In this document: positions 1 through 11,530 of the stretch, in pieces
Numbering within the stretch: the first letter of the stretch is position 1
Layout of the letters: each line of letters begins with the position of its first letter
Source: Callaeas wilsoni
Taxonomy: Eukaryota; Chordata; Aves; Passeriformes; Callaeidae
Assembly: GCA_013398955.1 (NCBI GenBank)
Contig: VWPU01008360.1
Coordinates: 1 to 64,000, forward strand
Reading direction: 5' to 3'
Length of the DNA stretch: 64,000 bases
Notes under the pieces: generated by a model
What the model was told of the DNA's origin: nothing
Database searches by the model: none
Seen by the model: the letters and a program-made list of their open reading frames with translations, nothing else
Program-made: the position numbers and the translations under genes

Positions 1-238
1 GGGCTGTGAGCGCAGGGCTGGGTTGCAGCAGCGCTCGCAGGCGGAGCTCTCCGCGCTGCCGCCCGTCACACGGGCTGCCCGGCTGCCCCAGCCCAGAGCA
101 GTGCCAAGGACTCAGAGTACTGGCAGAGACCCGCGGCTTTCATCCAAGGATCCTGCTTGTTGGCCAGATCCCACTGATTCGGAGTTGTCTAAGAGACTGG
201 AGTCTTTTCTGTCCTCTTTTTCTATACGCTGAAAGTTA
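1..238. other. GC-rich, CpG-containing window edge; possible truncated first exon or CpG island
   Basis: The first ~150 bases are clearly richer in G+C and CpG than the AT-rich sequence that follows, with several CGC and GCG words. Two overlapping plus-strand frames stay open from near base 6 and base 23 to about 235, so a partial exon entering from outside the window is possible. I recognise no protein in either frame, and I see no convincing donor site at the end. A 5' untranslated exon or the flank of a CpG island is as likely as coding sequence. Upstream sequence is needed to decide. Confidence 0.25.
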
Positions 239-3200
239 AAAATACCAGCAATGGGTTTCGTTTAGATCTCACTTTCGACCTGAACGGTTCATTACTGCGT
301 CTGCCCCAGGCTTTCAGCTGTGAATTGCACAATGCCAAGCACATGCAGGGCAGATTTATTTTCCCCTCTCTCTTTCTATTTGCCAGTACTGTGATAGAGC
401 CACCAGGGGCTCTTCTCTGTTAATTATGGGAGGTAAACAAGGGCTTCCTGCTAAGTTTCCAGAACAGTATATGACAGCCATTTCTCTGCTGTCTCCTAGG
501 CTTACATGCTTGCCTGTGTCTGGAGTGAGAAAATGTCCTGATGGGTCCCAGAGCTGACCAAGACAAGATTTCTCTCCTGAGAAATTAGACTGCTGCTAAT
601 TACCTGTGCGGGAAGGAAGGCTTGCTCTGTTTCTGGGACGCAGCCAAACCTGAGTTAACGGTAACAAGATACTCCATGGTGTAAACATTGTTGGAATGCA
701 TAACTTCTAGCAGTTCATTTAAAAAATAAGAAGGTTTGAAAACTGTGAGAATATGATAGAGTGATAGAGCAGAGTCAAAATTCCGTTTCAAAGGTTCCTG
801 AGAAAAGAGTTCCTGTTTTTCAATCAGACCTCCACATGCCTTTGCTGTAGATTATGCAGGAGATGCGTGCATAGGAAGTAGCTTTGAATCCTTATTTACA
901 GATGGTAAAGTAGTAACTTATTCAGATCCTCCACTGTTGTCCCTGCATAAAACACGAAATTATAAAACCTTTTGGGTTGAAAATTGCACCACTGTGCATT
1001 AATTTTACCAGGGCTGTGAACAGCTCTTGTACCAGGTTATGCAAACTTCCCTTCATCAAGTAAAGATGTCATTTGCAAAGACTCCAAGAGCTGTTTCTGG
1101 GCATGTTTAGAACCACATTTCTAAAGATTATTTTCTGTAATGACCCTTAAAGATCAATTTACATTGAAATAGGTTGAAATTAAATTTCTGTTCTTGTGTT
1201 ATGAACGGCTTTCAATTCCGTGGTGAATGATGTCAGCTGCCATTTGACATTTCAGTGTAAGATCTGACTGACTTGTAACCTCTTCATCTATTCTAATGAA
1301 AGGCAGTTTATTGTAACCTACTGCTGATTACAATATTTTTATTTCAGCCATCTGATCTTGAAGTATTGAAGTAGATTTCTAAGCATGAATCCAGCCTATT
1401 CAAAGTCTGCTCACCTGTGACAGTAAAAATAGCAGGCACCTTGGTCTTCGGTGTGGGATCCCTGAATTATTAATATTTTCCTACCTTGGTATGCAGATGG
1501 CTTCTCCATTGGGACTATGGATGGTGCTGAACATTTAAATCTTCTAATCTACTGCAAGTTAATTGCTTTTCTCCAGGAGCTGTACAAAAGATGCCTCTAT
1601 AAATTGCAATTGGTTTGACCAAATAAACCAAGCCCCACTAATGCAAACAGATTTAGCTGAGAATAAAGGCACAAAGCTGGGATACCACAAAGTTCCTCGA
1701 TACATCATTGTTTAGATTTAAAATCTTGCTCCATATAGACTATGGCATAGAAAATTGTTCTATAACTAATTCTTGGAGGTTTCTTATTTAAAATATGCTC
1801 TATAAAAATGTCTTTAAATGTGCTATTGAAAAAGCAAAGCTTGCTCTCAAACCAGCATTATTCTGAAAATGCTGTGGCACTTCAGATAGTAGGTTTCATA
1901 GATGTTGGAGGACATACCAGTAGCTCATCACTTTGAATTTCTGTTCAGGTTATTAGTCATAACTAATCTCATATTTTATAGAATTGTTTCCTGATTCCTT
2001 TTCAGCATTGAACAATTCCATTAAATCTAATGAATGGATCTTTTGGGATTCTTTATAACTGAACATAAAAGGAAATAGAAAGGTGTTTTGGCAACAATCT
2101 CTTTGAAGTCAATTTATCTACAGAGGAAAAATTTATTTGATAACCATCTACTGCAAAATTACAAATTATTATAGAATTGCATAAAATGTCTGCTGTAGTT
2201 TTGAACTGTAATTGTCAAAAGCAAATTTCATTTAATCTTACTGGAGGGCACTTACCACTTATTTGATCTGAATTCTTTGATATTTTTATTCTAAGTACTT
2301 TATGATTCATAATGTCATTCTTTAGTCCACATAGAACAGCCTCCAGAAGCAGAGATGGCTGAAGAATGGCAGTTTCAATTTGTGACATCTTTTGTAGAGT
2401 TTTCTTTTTCTATTTCCATACCATTTTCCACTCACACTTTCAAAGATATTGGAGCAGGATTCAGTCAAAGCACCCATTTTGCAACTCAAGAGGGTCAGAC
2501 ATTTTATTCAGAGTCTCTTTTTTTCCCTTAGTCTGTCCCCAGAAACCTCTCCATCAAAAACTTTGAATCAATACCCTCCTTTTAAACAGGCTGGTTTAGC
2601 AAACCAGCTTATTTACTTGAGAAAAAAAAGAAAAAACCCTTCCAACCAATGCAGCTCTGAAGATGCTGCAGCCAGCAATACTGCAAAACACCGAGATCTT
2701 GACATTGGCTAAAACAATTTAAAAGAAAACTGGTTTTGTACTGGCTGATAAATACTGGTACTACTTGAAAATTATTCAAATCAGCATGGGATTGAGCTGT
2801 GACTCTTGGAGTCAAGCAACCACTGCTAGGTTCAGTAGATGTACTGAAACAAGGACATTGTTTTCCAAAGGTTTCTTGATCTGATACACAGTTCAAGGCA
2901 GAAGAGCTCAGTACACTTGAATGTGATATGAGCAAGGTAGTCTGGAAACTTTTATTCATGTTGCTGAATAGTGGAAATAAATGGGATGAAGAAATAGCTG
3001 CTCCACAGTTTAAGTTTTTTTAGCTGTTGCCTTTTTCTGTATGCATTGTGGAAAAATATTACGTAAATCATTAAAATCCAGTGATTTATAGTTTTATGAA
3101 GCCAATGTTGCTTTCTTAAAAACTAAAACAATTAAACCCCAGCTTCTGAACCTCTTTTGAAGAGATTGCACCTGGCAGGTTCATTTCTGTTTATTTGTTA

Positions 3201-4019
3201 CTCCAATCTGGAAATAAATTAGAACTATTTCAGCTGCAAAACCCCTTAATCTATTTTTCCAAATGACTGGCTTGTAAAACAAACACGCTGGGGGTTCTTT
3301 GTGATAACTTGTACATGCCCTGTGCTGTGCAGGGACTGCCAGGCCCTTCTCCACAGTGAACACCAGGGTAGTGGGACTTTTGTGTCTCCCCAGAAATAAC
3401 AAGGAGGGAAGAAGGACCCAGAAAAATCAGTGAACCAGCCAGAAACGTGGCACAGACACCGGGAATTGCAGGCAAACGGTCTGAGCCACACAGCCGTATC
3501 ACGCAAAATGTGCTGCACAGCTGGGAAAGGTGAGGCTGGGACAGGCACAGAGACCTCCTGGGAGCAGGGGAAAGAGCAGCTGGAAAGTTTCTCTGTGGTG
3601 AAGGGCAGAGCCAGGCCCCATCTAATCCTGTTGGACATTATGCACTCGAAAGTCTCATCTGCCAGATTCAAAGGGAAGCCAAAGCCTCATCTACATGTTA
3701 AAAATTGTTTAACATTTGGCCTAAGAGCTGGAGGCCTGACACTGCTGTTCTGTATTTATGTGCCTGGTCTTGCTATGCCCAGTGTGTGCACAGATTGAAA
3801 GAAAAGAAGCAAAGCCCTTACTGGAGAGGGGATTTGGTATCTGCAGCAATCCCTCATGGCCTATTGCATCCTCTATCACTGTGCTGGGAAGAGAGGTTAT
3901 TCTAATATTGCTACTACTAACGTTGAGATTAAAGTATTGGATGGGGACTGAGAAATTTGGAGTTAATTTTCTGGCTCTGTCAAAAAGCAGTCTATAGGAG
4001 TTAGTTAAATCATTTAATC
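239..4019. other. AT-rich unique noncoding sequence
   Basis: No ORF here resembles a known protein, and stops are frequent in all frames. Sequence is mostly AT-rich, with TATTTAT and TTAATT words and no transposon I recognise. The longest open frame (3246-3671, minus, 141 codons) has no domain I know and overlaps open frames on both strands, which suggests chance. A short perfect hairpin at 2590-2608 is listed separately. Confidence 0.6.
2590..2608. repeat. Short perfect hairpin, 8-bp arms
   Basis: GCTGGTTT at 2590-2597 and AAACCAGC at 2601-2608 are exact reverse complements around a 3-nt loop. The stem can extend by a G-T wobble and an A-T pair. It is too short and isolated to be called a microRNA or a terminator. 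It may be chance. Confidence 0.5.
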
Positions 4020-4390
4020 TCCGCGCCTCACATCCTTATCATCTGACAATTTTGTATCTCACAGGGCTGTTATGAAATGCAGTGCATTAATGTGAGTCAT
4101 TTCCATTCTGCAATGATGGTTTCCATGTACCTGGGGAGATTGAGGCTTTCTATTTGCATGAAAGCAGTTGTTTGCTCATGAAGTGTTAGTCACAAAGCAG
4201 CAGTAAGGCAAAAATGGCTGTCATTCAGCAAGCTGTGACTAATGTTGTTTCCGCATCTGTATCTACAGCAATTCAGGTGGAAATGATTTTCCATTTAAAA
4301 TGCATTGATTTTTATTTGTTGCAATAAACGCAGGCAGACAGACCCTTTGATACCAGAGCAAGGACTCAGACAGATAGGTCTGTCTGGGCA
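4020..4390. promoter_or_regulatory. Candidate conserved noncoding element with 10-bp inverted repeat
   Basis: This block has the texture of vertebrate conserved enhancers: balanced AT-rich sequence, no repeats, and octamer-like and homeodomain-like words such as ATTTGCAT and GCATTAAT. No reading frame is open throughout. At its distal end CAGACAGACC (4335-4344) is mirrored exactly by GGTCTGTCTG (4377-4386) with a 32-nt spacer. CAGAC/GTCTG are SMAD-type half-sites. Conservation is inferred from composition only; I cannot align it. Confidence 0.25.
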
Positions 4391-5379
4391 TGTTTGTTCA
4401 GCTCAAGTGGGAATGAAATCACAAAACCCCCAGAATATTATCTAGACGTGACCACTAGGACAGAGGCAAAGTCCATTTGAACTTTGTGATACTTTTCAAT
4501 GGTTGTATTCTAAGGTTCTGAGAAACTTGGTTTGAAGGTGGCTCTTCCTGGATATGGTAGCTGAACTGGTTATTTATTTGTTTGAAAATTCTGTCCTGGA
4601 CTCCTTGATATGTGAAATATGCTAAATATATGGCATTAATTTATAAACACATTTTGTAGGAGAATCCATAACATTAAAAAAACCTTATTCTTGTGAATTG
4701 AGCAACCTTGAAATGTCTTGATCATGACTTGGGAGTAAAGCTTATTCCACGGCTCCTGTGGCTGTCCCTGTGTGTTGAGTTGCAAACACAGCAGAGCCGT
4801 GGCACTGCTGGGGTGCTGTGGCTCCGCAGCTGCCCGCAGGGGCTCCTGATGGCTTTCTGCAGCATCAGTCCCGCGTTCACTCCGAGCCCTGCAGCATCCC
4901 GAGCCCCAACAGCAGCCCTGGGAGTCGGCGTGCTTCTGGCACTGGCCCTGCACCCAAAAGTCCATCTGTAATCGAGACAACGCAGTATCTGACAGTGATA
5001 CGTGAGTAGAGACAGGTGCAGTTTATTCTGAACAGCAAAGAGCAGACGGAGAAGGAACGGTTTAGTGGAGGTTAATACCATGCTGCAAAGAACATTAATA
5101 AAGGAAAATAAGAAACAGGCTATGCAGCAATTTCTGACCAAAATAGAATAACCTCCAAAACAAATACTCTTCTCTTACTTTGTTCTCAAGCTTAGAGCTC
5201 CTGTAGTGTAATAATTACTTTGATGATTTCTGAAGGGGATTTTATTTTTCTCTAAAAATATTTACAGCCCCATCAGATCTAATTATTCCTGGCTTTTTCT
5301 TCAGCAGTTTTTCAAAGAGATTGAGTAAAACAGCATTTATCTTTTCAAGAGAGGGAGAAAGGAGATAAAAATTGTGAGG
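4391..5379. other. Unique noncoding sequence with a GC-rich patch
   Basis: About 4745-4975 is a GC-rich patch with overlapping open frames on both strands (up to 139 codons). None shows a recognisable domain. The remainder is AT-rich, and I see no transposon boundary. Confidence 0.5.
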
Positions 5380-5560
5380 TAGCTATCCTCCTGGAATATG
5401 GGCTTTTACATTTCCAGATAAATGAATATATTTAACTAGGGCATAATGAGTAATAAGTAAAACCTTCTATTTCATTGCATTGAAATAGATCATGTTGGCC
5501 TCATATTATCATTTATTATTTATTTTAATTAGTCTTAATTGCCATGACAATTCTCATTTT
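5380..5560. promoter_or_regulatory. Candidate AT-rich regulatory element
   Basis: The block contains dense TAAT, ATTA and TTAATT words, with TTTTAATTAG at about 5523-5532 and TTAATTGCC shortly after. This is homeodomain-rich content of the kind seen in vertebrate enhancers. No frame is open across it and it is not a simple repeat. The call rests on motif texture alone. Confidence 0.2.
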
Positions 5561-5941
5561 AGTAGACACTGAGATGATTAAGAAGAAAACTTCCCCAGAA
5601 TTCGGTGCTCTACTGATGACAGCATTTGTAGAGCGCTTGTCAGGAAAATTAATCCACCAACACCAGAGGTTTATGTCCAAAAAGGAGACAGAGGAGTCCC
5701 GTTACTTTATTCAAATAAAGGGAGACCCCATGTGGCATTCTCCTGGGATCTCTTGAATTTCTGGAGGACGCAGCCTCCTTCTTAACCTAATTTCCCAACT
5801 GCATTTTCCCTCTCTCTTTCCCCATTGGCTGAGGTACTTGAGAGGTACAGACTACCTGGAACGCCTAATTCCTCAGATTCCCTTCTAATGTCTACCTCTC
5901 TTGCCTTTTTTTAGAATTCCTATGGAATTTATGGTTCTCCT
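5561..5941. other. Unique noncoding sequence
   Basis: A 70-codon plus-strand frame (5544-5756) shows no recognisable protein. The rest is unremarkable mixed-composition sequence leading into the diverged duplication. Confidence 0.5.
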
Positions 5942-6155
5942 CATTGTTTCTTTCATCTTTTGATATTCAATTTCATTTATTAGCAGACCTACAGTTTATT
6001 GCTAAAGGCAAATCTCTCTTTCCATTCATCAATCAGTGGGATCCTTCCCATTGTTTCTTTTATCTCTAAGTGCTAGTTTTTATCTACCAGCAGGCCCACA
6101 GCTTATTTGTAAAGTCCCTCATTCCTTTCACACTGATGGTCTGGCCACCACCAGC
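5942..6155 (+). repeat. Diverged 107-bp tandem duplication
   Basis: Two pyrimidine-rich units, about 5942-6048 and 6049-6155, align at a constant 107-bp offset. CATTGTTTCTTTCATC in the first corresponds to CATTGTTTCTTTTATC in the second. AGCAGACCTACAGTTTATT corresponds to AGCAGGCCCACAGCTTATT. Many substitutions separate them, so the duplication looks old. I know no transposon with this sequence. Confidence 0.75.
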
Positions 6156-6568
6156 ATTTGCTCCAGCACCAAGTTATGGCTGCGGCTGTGCTGAACCTTC
6201 AGCCTCTGCCAAAGCATCGCGCAGGGCTCCCCACGGGCTGCCCTCCCTGCAGGGGCAGGAGAGCCGGTGCAGGGATAACCTTCCCCGACACTGCTCCAAG
6301 GCTTGTTCTGGATCCTGGGGCACCGCATTCGAGTGCCCCGTCTAGTGAGGCGAGTGGCGTCTGAACCGCCTGGCAGCTTCCCTGCCGGCCGCTCTGCCCC
6401 CAGGGAATGGCAGGATGAGGCTCGCTCCATGCAGGAGTGCCAGGGGACAGCAATCAGCTGCACCCTACGAGAAGAAGCTGCAGCTCTCCCGTGTAAGCAG
6501 CAGCTTCGGTGCTGCTGCTGAGCTGACAGTGCTCGGTGTGGGGCAGGCACAGCCCGTGCCGTGCTGGA
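6156..6568. other. GC-rich noncoding patch before the 102-bp repeat
   Basis: GC-rich sequence with several simultaneously open frames on both strands. Long minus-strand frames (up to 347 codons across 6128-7171) run through the adjacent tandem repeat, and their translations repeat with it. No domain is recognisable, so I treat it as noncoding. Confidence 0.5.
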
Positions 6569-6872
6569 GCTCTGATCGCCTGTGTGTGCACGCTGGCAGG
6601 GCAGCGGGGCCGTGAAGGCTCCCCGGGATGTGGGGAGCAGCACCCGGGGAGTGACAAACCCCATCTCCCTGCTCTGATCGCCTGTGTGCACGCTGGCAGG
6701 GCAGCGGGGCCATGAACCCTCCCTGGGATGTGGGGAGCAGCACCCGGGGTGTGACAAACCCCATCTCCCTGCTCTGATCGCCTGTGTGTGCACGTTGGCA
6801 GGGCAGCGGGGCCGTGAAGGCTCCCTGGGATGTGGGGAGCAGCACCCGGGGAGTGACAAACCCCATCTCCCT
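6569..6872 (+). repeat. Minisatellite A: three tandem copies of a ~102-bp GC-rich unit
   Basis: The unit begins GCTCTGATCGCCTGTGTG and ends CCCCATCTCCCT. Copies lie at 6569-6670 (102 bp), 6671-6770 (100 bp, one TG fewer in a short GT run) and 6771-6872 (102 bp). A few substitutions separate them, for example GGCCGTGAAGG against GGCCATGAACC. Because copy lengths differ by 2 bp, no single reading frame is preserved across the array, which argues against a coding repeat. The open frames on both strands are a consequence of GC richness. Confidence 0.95.
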
Positions 6873-7210
6873 GCTCCCGTGCTCCGGAGAGCAGCCTCCG
6901 GCCCCGAGGCTTTGTCCCCTCCCCTGGCCCCAGGCACCCGCGGGAGGATGCGGCGTATCTGGACCAGCGCAAAGTGCAGATTTTTGTTCAACAGAGCCTT
7001 CAGCCAAGGCGAGGAGACCCGCTGGGAAGGCAGAGACAGAGTGATGGCATCGACAGTCTCCAGAGCAGCCCTGGGACTCGGGCTGGAGCCTGCCTGTCCT
7101 GCCGGGGACGTGAGCCAGCAGCTGCTCCCCCTGCCAGGATGTTCCAGCTTGGATCTGCCTGCTGGCTGCATCCCTGGGGATCAGCTGCTGCCACAGGGAC
7201 CGGGGAGTAA
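6873..7210. other. GC-rich noncoding flank of minisatellite A
   Basis: Mixed GC-rich sequence with overlapping open frames on both strands and no recognisable protein. Composition drops sharply to AT-rich after about 7210. Confidence 0.5.
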
Positions 7211-8506
7211 CGTCTTTATCAGGAAAAACATCAACACAAACCCATTTTTACGTGCTTATTTTTTAAGGGCTATTAATATATGGTTGGTGTGATAGACCAA
7301 AAAGATTCACTATATCACACAACTGGTTTCTTTCAGGTATGCGGAAATTCTCAGTTCTGAGTTTTGGTGTGAACAAAATTGATTTTATTTTTAGACTCAA
7401 AAATTCAAGAGAAATGACTGTGAAATTCTTGTGGGGTTTTGTGGATGTTTTGCTGAGAGTTTTTTAAATTGTTAACAATTAATAAGAATCTTATGAGTGG
7501 TGGGGAGATCTATGGCCAGGAGGAGAGCTAGTCACCCTTAAAATGACTTGTTTCAGCAACATAAATATCCTTTCTAGGATTTACAGGTATTTGTGTCATT
7601 GCACAGTAATATTTATATTGTAATTATGTATCATTATTTATCTACTGTTAAATTAATTTGGCAGTGTTAAAGCAGACAGAAAACAACTAATAACTGCTAC
7701 TTATAAAAATATGCAACCAGCAGTGCAATATTTCCCTACTAAGTTAGTTCATTCAAATATATTAGATTTTCACTGTTAAAAAACAAGTCTCCTGTGATCA
7801 AAAGAAAGGTAAGACTTGTACTCATATCAACTTAGCACTAGTTTTACTTCATCAAAGCTGAAATATGAATTTTCCAGTGCAATTCAGTCTTTTCTAAGGG
7901 AGACAATGGAGGGAGACAACATTGTTTTGTTAGTATTTTTTTCTCATTATAGATAAAGAAAATATTTGCTAAAATATGTAATTGCTTTTCTAATTGCCCT
8001 CACAGCATGAAGCATGATTGCAATTTCTGTATTCTTGTTATGTCCAGACCTGGATCCTCTGGCATTTCATTAATCTAATCACAGAAGTCATATGCTAACA
8101 GTTCAGCTCTTTACCCTCACGACTTCTGTTCATTCCTCGTCCTTATTAAAAAAGAAATCTGAAACAAACAGAATTACAGTTTTACTATTCCCTGGAACCT
8201 GCTGGGGCTGGGTGGAGCTGCACCCAGGGCTGCTGGAAACTCCCTCATGCATCAAACCCTGGTTCAGACTGCGGCCTGCATTTCTCAGCAATTATTTATA
8301 ATCATTTTACTAACTCTGAAGCACAATACTAAAATGCTTCTTTAAAGAAAACTCCTTAAGATTTAATATTAACACTGAGGGTTTTTTCTCTCTCAGCAGT
8401 ACCTTGCTGTGCTCAGCAAAGGTCCTGCTGATGCCCATGGACATGCTTGTGAAGGTTCAATCACCTTATTTCCTGCTCGTTGCCCTGTGGTTGTTTGTGG
8501 GCTGTA

Positions 8507-8540
8507 GCACCTGGCAGCCTGTGGCACCTGGCAGCCTGTG
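8507..8540 (+). repeat. 17-bp direct duplication
   Basis: GCACCTGGCAGCCTGTG occurs at 8507-8523 and again, unchanged, at 8524-8540. A partial degenerate third copy (GCACACGTCCCTGCCTGTG) follows. This is a short GC-rich slippage product. Confidence 0.9.
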
Positions 8541-9032
8541 GCACACGTCCCTGCCTGTGCCCAGAGGGGCACACGGGCTGTGCTGGCCTGAGACCAGCTC
8601 TGCTGCAGGTCCCATCCCCAGCCAGAGCTTGTTCCCTCGCTCAGCCCTGCTCGGGGTTCTCTGAGCTGCCAAGCTCTAAATACCCCTCCAATCCTCTCCT
8701 TGGGAGAGAGGGAGGAGGGCTGTCAGTGCCGGCTGAGGTTTTAGAGGGAGCCACGTGAGCTGGTCTTGGACTCTTAAGCTGTGGGAGCCTTCTACCCATA
8801 TCTACCAGGAAAATAGTATTTTCAACACACAGAAATGCATCCAGCTACTTCAGCACAGGGAAAATGTTGATATTACTAAGAACATTATGCAACACTTTAT
8901 TTAGTCCAGGGAAAAGTTTTCTAGAAACTTGGGTAAACAATCCATAGCCAAAGCTGTGTACTTTAGCTGGAGCTGGGCAAGCTGACCTTATATAACTTTT
9001 CCATTTCTCATGTCTAAAACCCAGTGCAGTCT

Positions 9033-9059
9033 ATTTTTTTTAATTTTTTTTTTTTTTTT
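9033..9059. repeat. T-rich low-complexity tract
   Basis: A run of about 27 bases made of T with a single AA interruption. It could be the reversed poly(A) tail of an old retrocopy, but I recognise no gene-like sequence beside it. Confidence 0.85.
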
Positions 9060-11039
9060 AATGTCAGTGATCAGTGGAGCATATCTGTGTGTGCTGGAAA
9101 AGAGATTGGCTTTAACCATCTTGTACTTGCTTTGACATGTGCTTTGTCTTTTTATAAAAAACAAACTTTAAAAATTCATAGTTAATGAGGCCTCAGATTC
9201 TTATAAGCAGTTTAATCAGGCTGTGCCAGTACCTGGCACGTGGTTAAACACAGTCTCTTCTAAGCAAGGGCATGACTTGCTACTTTTAAAGCATGATATC
9301 TTTTGCTTTTGGGCCTCTGAGTCTTGACTTCTGTTTAATCTTTCAATTAAATTCCCTTCAGACATGTGAATTTTGTCAATGCTCATTTCTCCCACACAAA
9401 AATCTGCTTACATTATGTGATGTTTTCTCCAGATCTTCTCTGTTCTGCATGGCATTTCCCACCCCCTTTTTCATTTTTTCGTTCCCTCTGCTGGAAGGAA
9501 AAACTGTTTTTAACTGTGCCTGAAGCTTTGTCTTTTGTCCTTCACTCGTGTGCCTAGGACAGCAAATCCCCTCTGCAGGGCAGGCGTCCCACCCGAGCCT
9601 CTGCTGCCCCAGGACACCTCTGGGCAGCCTGCTCCAGGCAGGGACAGCGGGGAGCAGGGGCTCCACAGCCACGGGCAGGCAGCCCTGGATGCCCAGCTCC
9701 AGGATTCTGATTAGGTACAATTTAGAGAATGAGGAGGGGAAAAAAGCCCAGAGGAAACGAGTGAGGAAATTAGTAGAACCTGTCGAACGAAGGAGATATC
9801 AAACAAGATCTGTGTGTTATCTCACACACATCACTGGGTTGGTTATTCCTCAGCTCCCGGTTTCAATCCCAGGTGTGCAAGGCCTTGAGCATGCCCAGGG
9901 CTGAGCATGGTGGTGTTGTGCCTCCATCCCTCCGGTGGCTGGAACAACCCTGGCCGGCTTTGGACTCCGCTGTTTTCTGTATCTCATTTTGGGTAAGAGC
10001 CCCAGCTGGCAGGTTTAACACGATGCTTTTAAGGAGCTCCTAGTTCAGAAGTGTTCCGTGCATTTCTGCAGCTTTCAGCAGCCATAAAGAGAACAGTTAT
10101 CCCTTCTTGAACACAGCTGTACTGTTTTCAGAGCTGGGTTTTGATGCCTACTTTTATTTGTCCTTTGAGCTTTGTCACTGAGTAGAGTCACTCACAGTTG
10201 GAGAACATCAAAGGATAGGTGGTTTTACAGGTCACATTTAAGCTTATAAATGGCTTTGAAGTTAATGCTTTATTGGAAAAAAATGCTTGGTTCGTTGTTG
10301 TTTCACCACATCTTAATTACAGAAATTGACTCTGACCCCTAATGAAATTTCTAACAAAAGTAACATGGTCTTTGCTTCAAAGGGAGTTTCACACATAGAG
10401 TGGGCAGCCAGGGGACAAGAACTAATACAAGGGCCCAGGGAGACTGATGACTTCTCCTTTTAACAACTTATTCTGGTAGGAAAATGCTCAAATAGCTTCT
10501 TTTATACCTACACATTCAGGATCTCATCAGAATCTTGAGGAATCTGGCCCATTATATGTTAAAATAGGTCCCTTTAAACTACTCTTTGAGGAGACAGGAT
10601 TTCTCCTCATGTGCTGCTATAGGAATTTCCCAAATTAATGCTCTGGGTAAACTTCAGAGCAGGTTTGCAGTGTGGATGCAGAGAGCCTATGTGTTAACTG
10701 ACCTCATCCCAGAGACCTGGAAAGAAAAAAGTTTTATTATCCCTCCCTGGTGGACTCCCAAGAGACTCGCTCAAAGTCTTGTTTTCACAACACATTCAGG
10801 TAGGATCCTTGACCTAAAAAACAAAAATCTATCTTGAAGTCACGGGGGAGTGTACCAGCAAGAACAGGCCCATTTCAACCTTGATTGTTCCTTTTCTGAG
10901 TGGGGTGAACATAAGGAAATTCTGCTTTCAGGCAGGCTGCAATTGGGGGGGACCTCCCTGCACAGAATAATCCATCCAAAGTAGCCACTGCATCTGGTTT
11001 CAGTCACACAGCTCTCGATCACTGTTTTACGGATTAAAA

Positions 11040-11530
11040 GATCTCATCTAAGATTTAACACATTGATTCAATTACTTCAACTTGTGCTTCAAACACCATC
11101 AAAGTGTTGATTCTTTTCCCTTAATTCTTTTGAAAGGCTAATTCAGACTGACTCATTAACTAGAGAAGGCTGCAAATTTGGATAATGCGTTTAAGTGGAG
11201 AAGCTTGATCCATCTTGATTAAAAGATTTTTTGTAGCTAATGCTTAACCTCTGAAGTTCATAAACTGAGCTACAGTTAATGAGTGTGTTTCACTCTCAAA
11301 TGTTTAAGCATCCTCCCACTTTTTTTTTGCTCCCGAAATCAAAAGGGGACATTTTGTGAGCTGAGAAATGCGTTTATGCTAATTCAATATCATCGTTATT
11401 TCACAGCCACTGAAATACCTATGTGCAAACAGTTACATAAATGCCACGAATAAATGCACCAGCATACTGTTTGCTTTGCTGAGTAAATCAGTTCATTAGA
11501 AGGATAAACTCTTATCTTGCCTAATTAGCC
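11040..11530. promoter_or_regulatory. Candidate conserved noncoding element
   Basis: About 490 bp of AT-rich, repeat-free sequence with many developmental-factor words: GATTAAAAG, GCTAATTCA, TTATGCTAATTC, GTTAATGAG and CCTAATTAG. Reading frames are all closed. The even texture, without GC patches or slippage, resembles vertebrate ultraconserved-type enhancers. This is pattern inference; an alignment to chicken would settle it. Confidence 0.28.

Larger units (their letters stand above)
7211..11039. other. Unique noncoding sequence with minor simple repeats
   Basis: Mostly AT-rich sequence with GC-rich patches near 8480-8740 and 9560-9700. A 17-bp duplication sits at 8507-8540 and a T-rich tract at 9033-9059. 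A 118-codon plus frame (9548-9904) has a basic lysine/arginine-rich stretch but no family I recognise and no start or splice context that supports it. I see no transposon. Confidence 0.5.

Noticed and set aside
384..396. Resemblance to the miR-101 mature core (CAGTACTGTGATA)
   Set aside because: Only 13 bases match, and no complementary passenger arm lies at hairpin distance on either side.
6128..7292. 347-codon minus ORF with internal repeats
   Set aside because: It spans the 102-bp triplication, has competing open frames on both strands, and shows no recognisable domain.
9548..9904. 118-codon ORF with a basic Lys/Arg stretch
   Set aside because: No known family, no splice or start context, and it mixes a GC-rich patch with AT-rich sequence.
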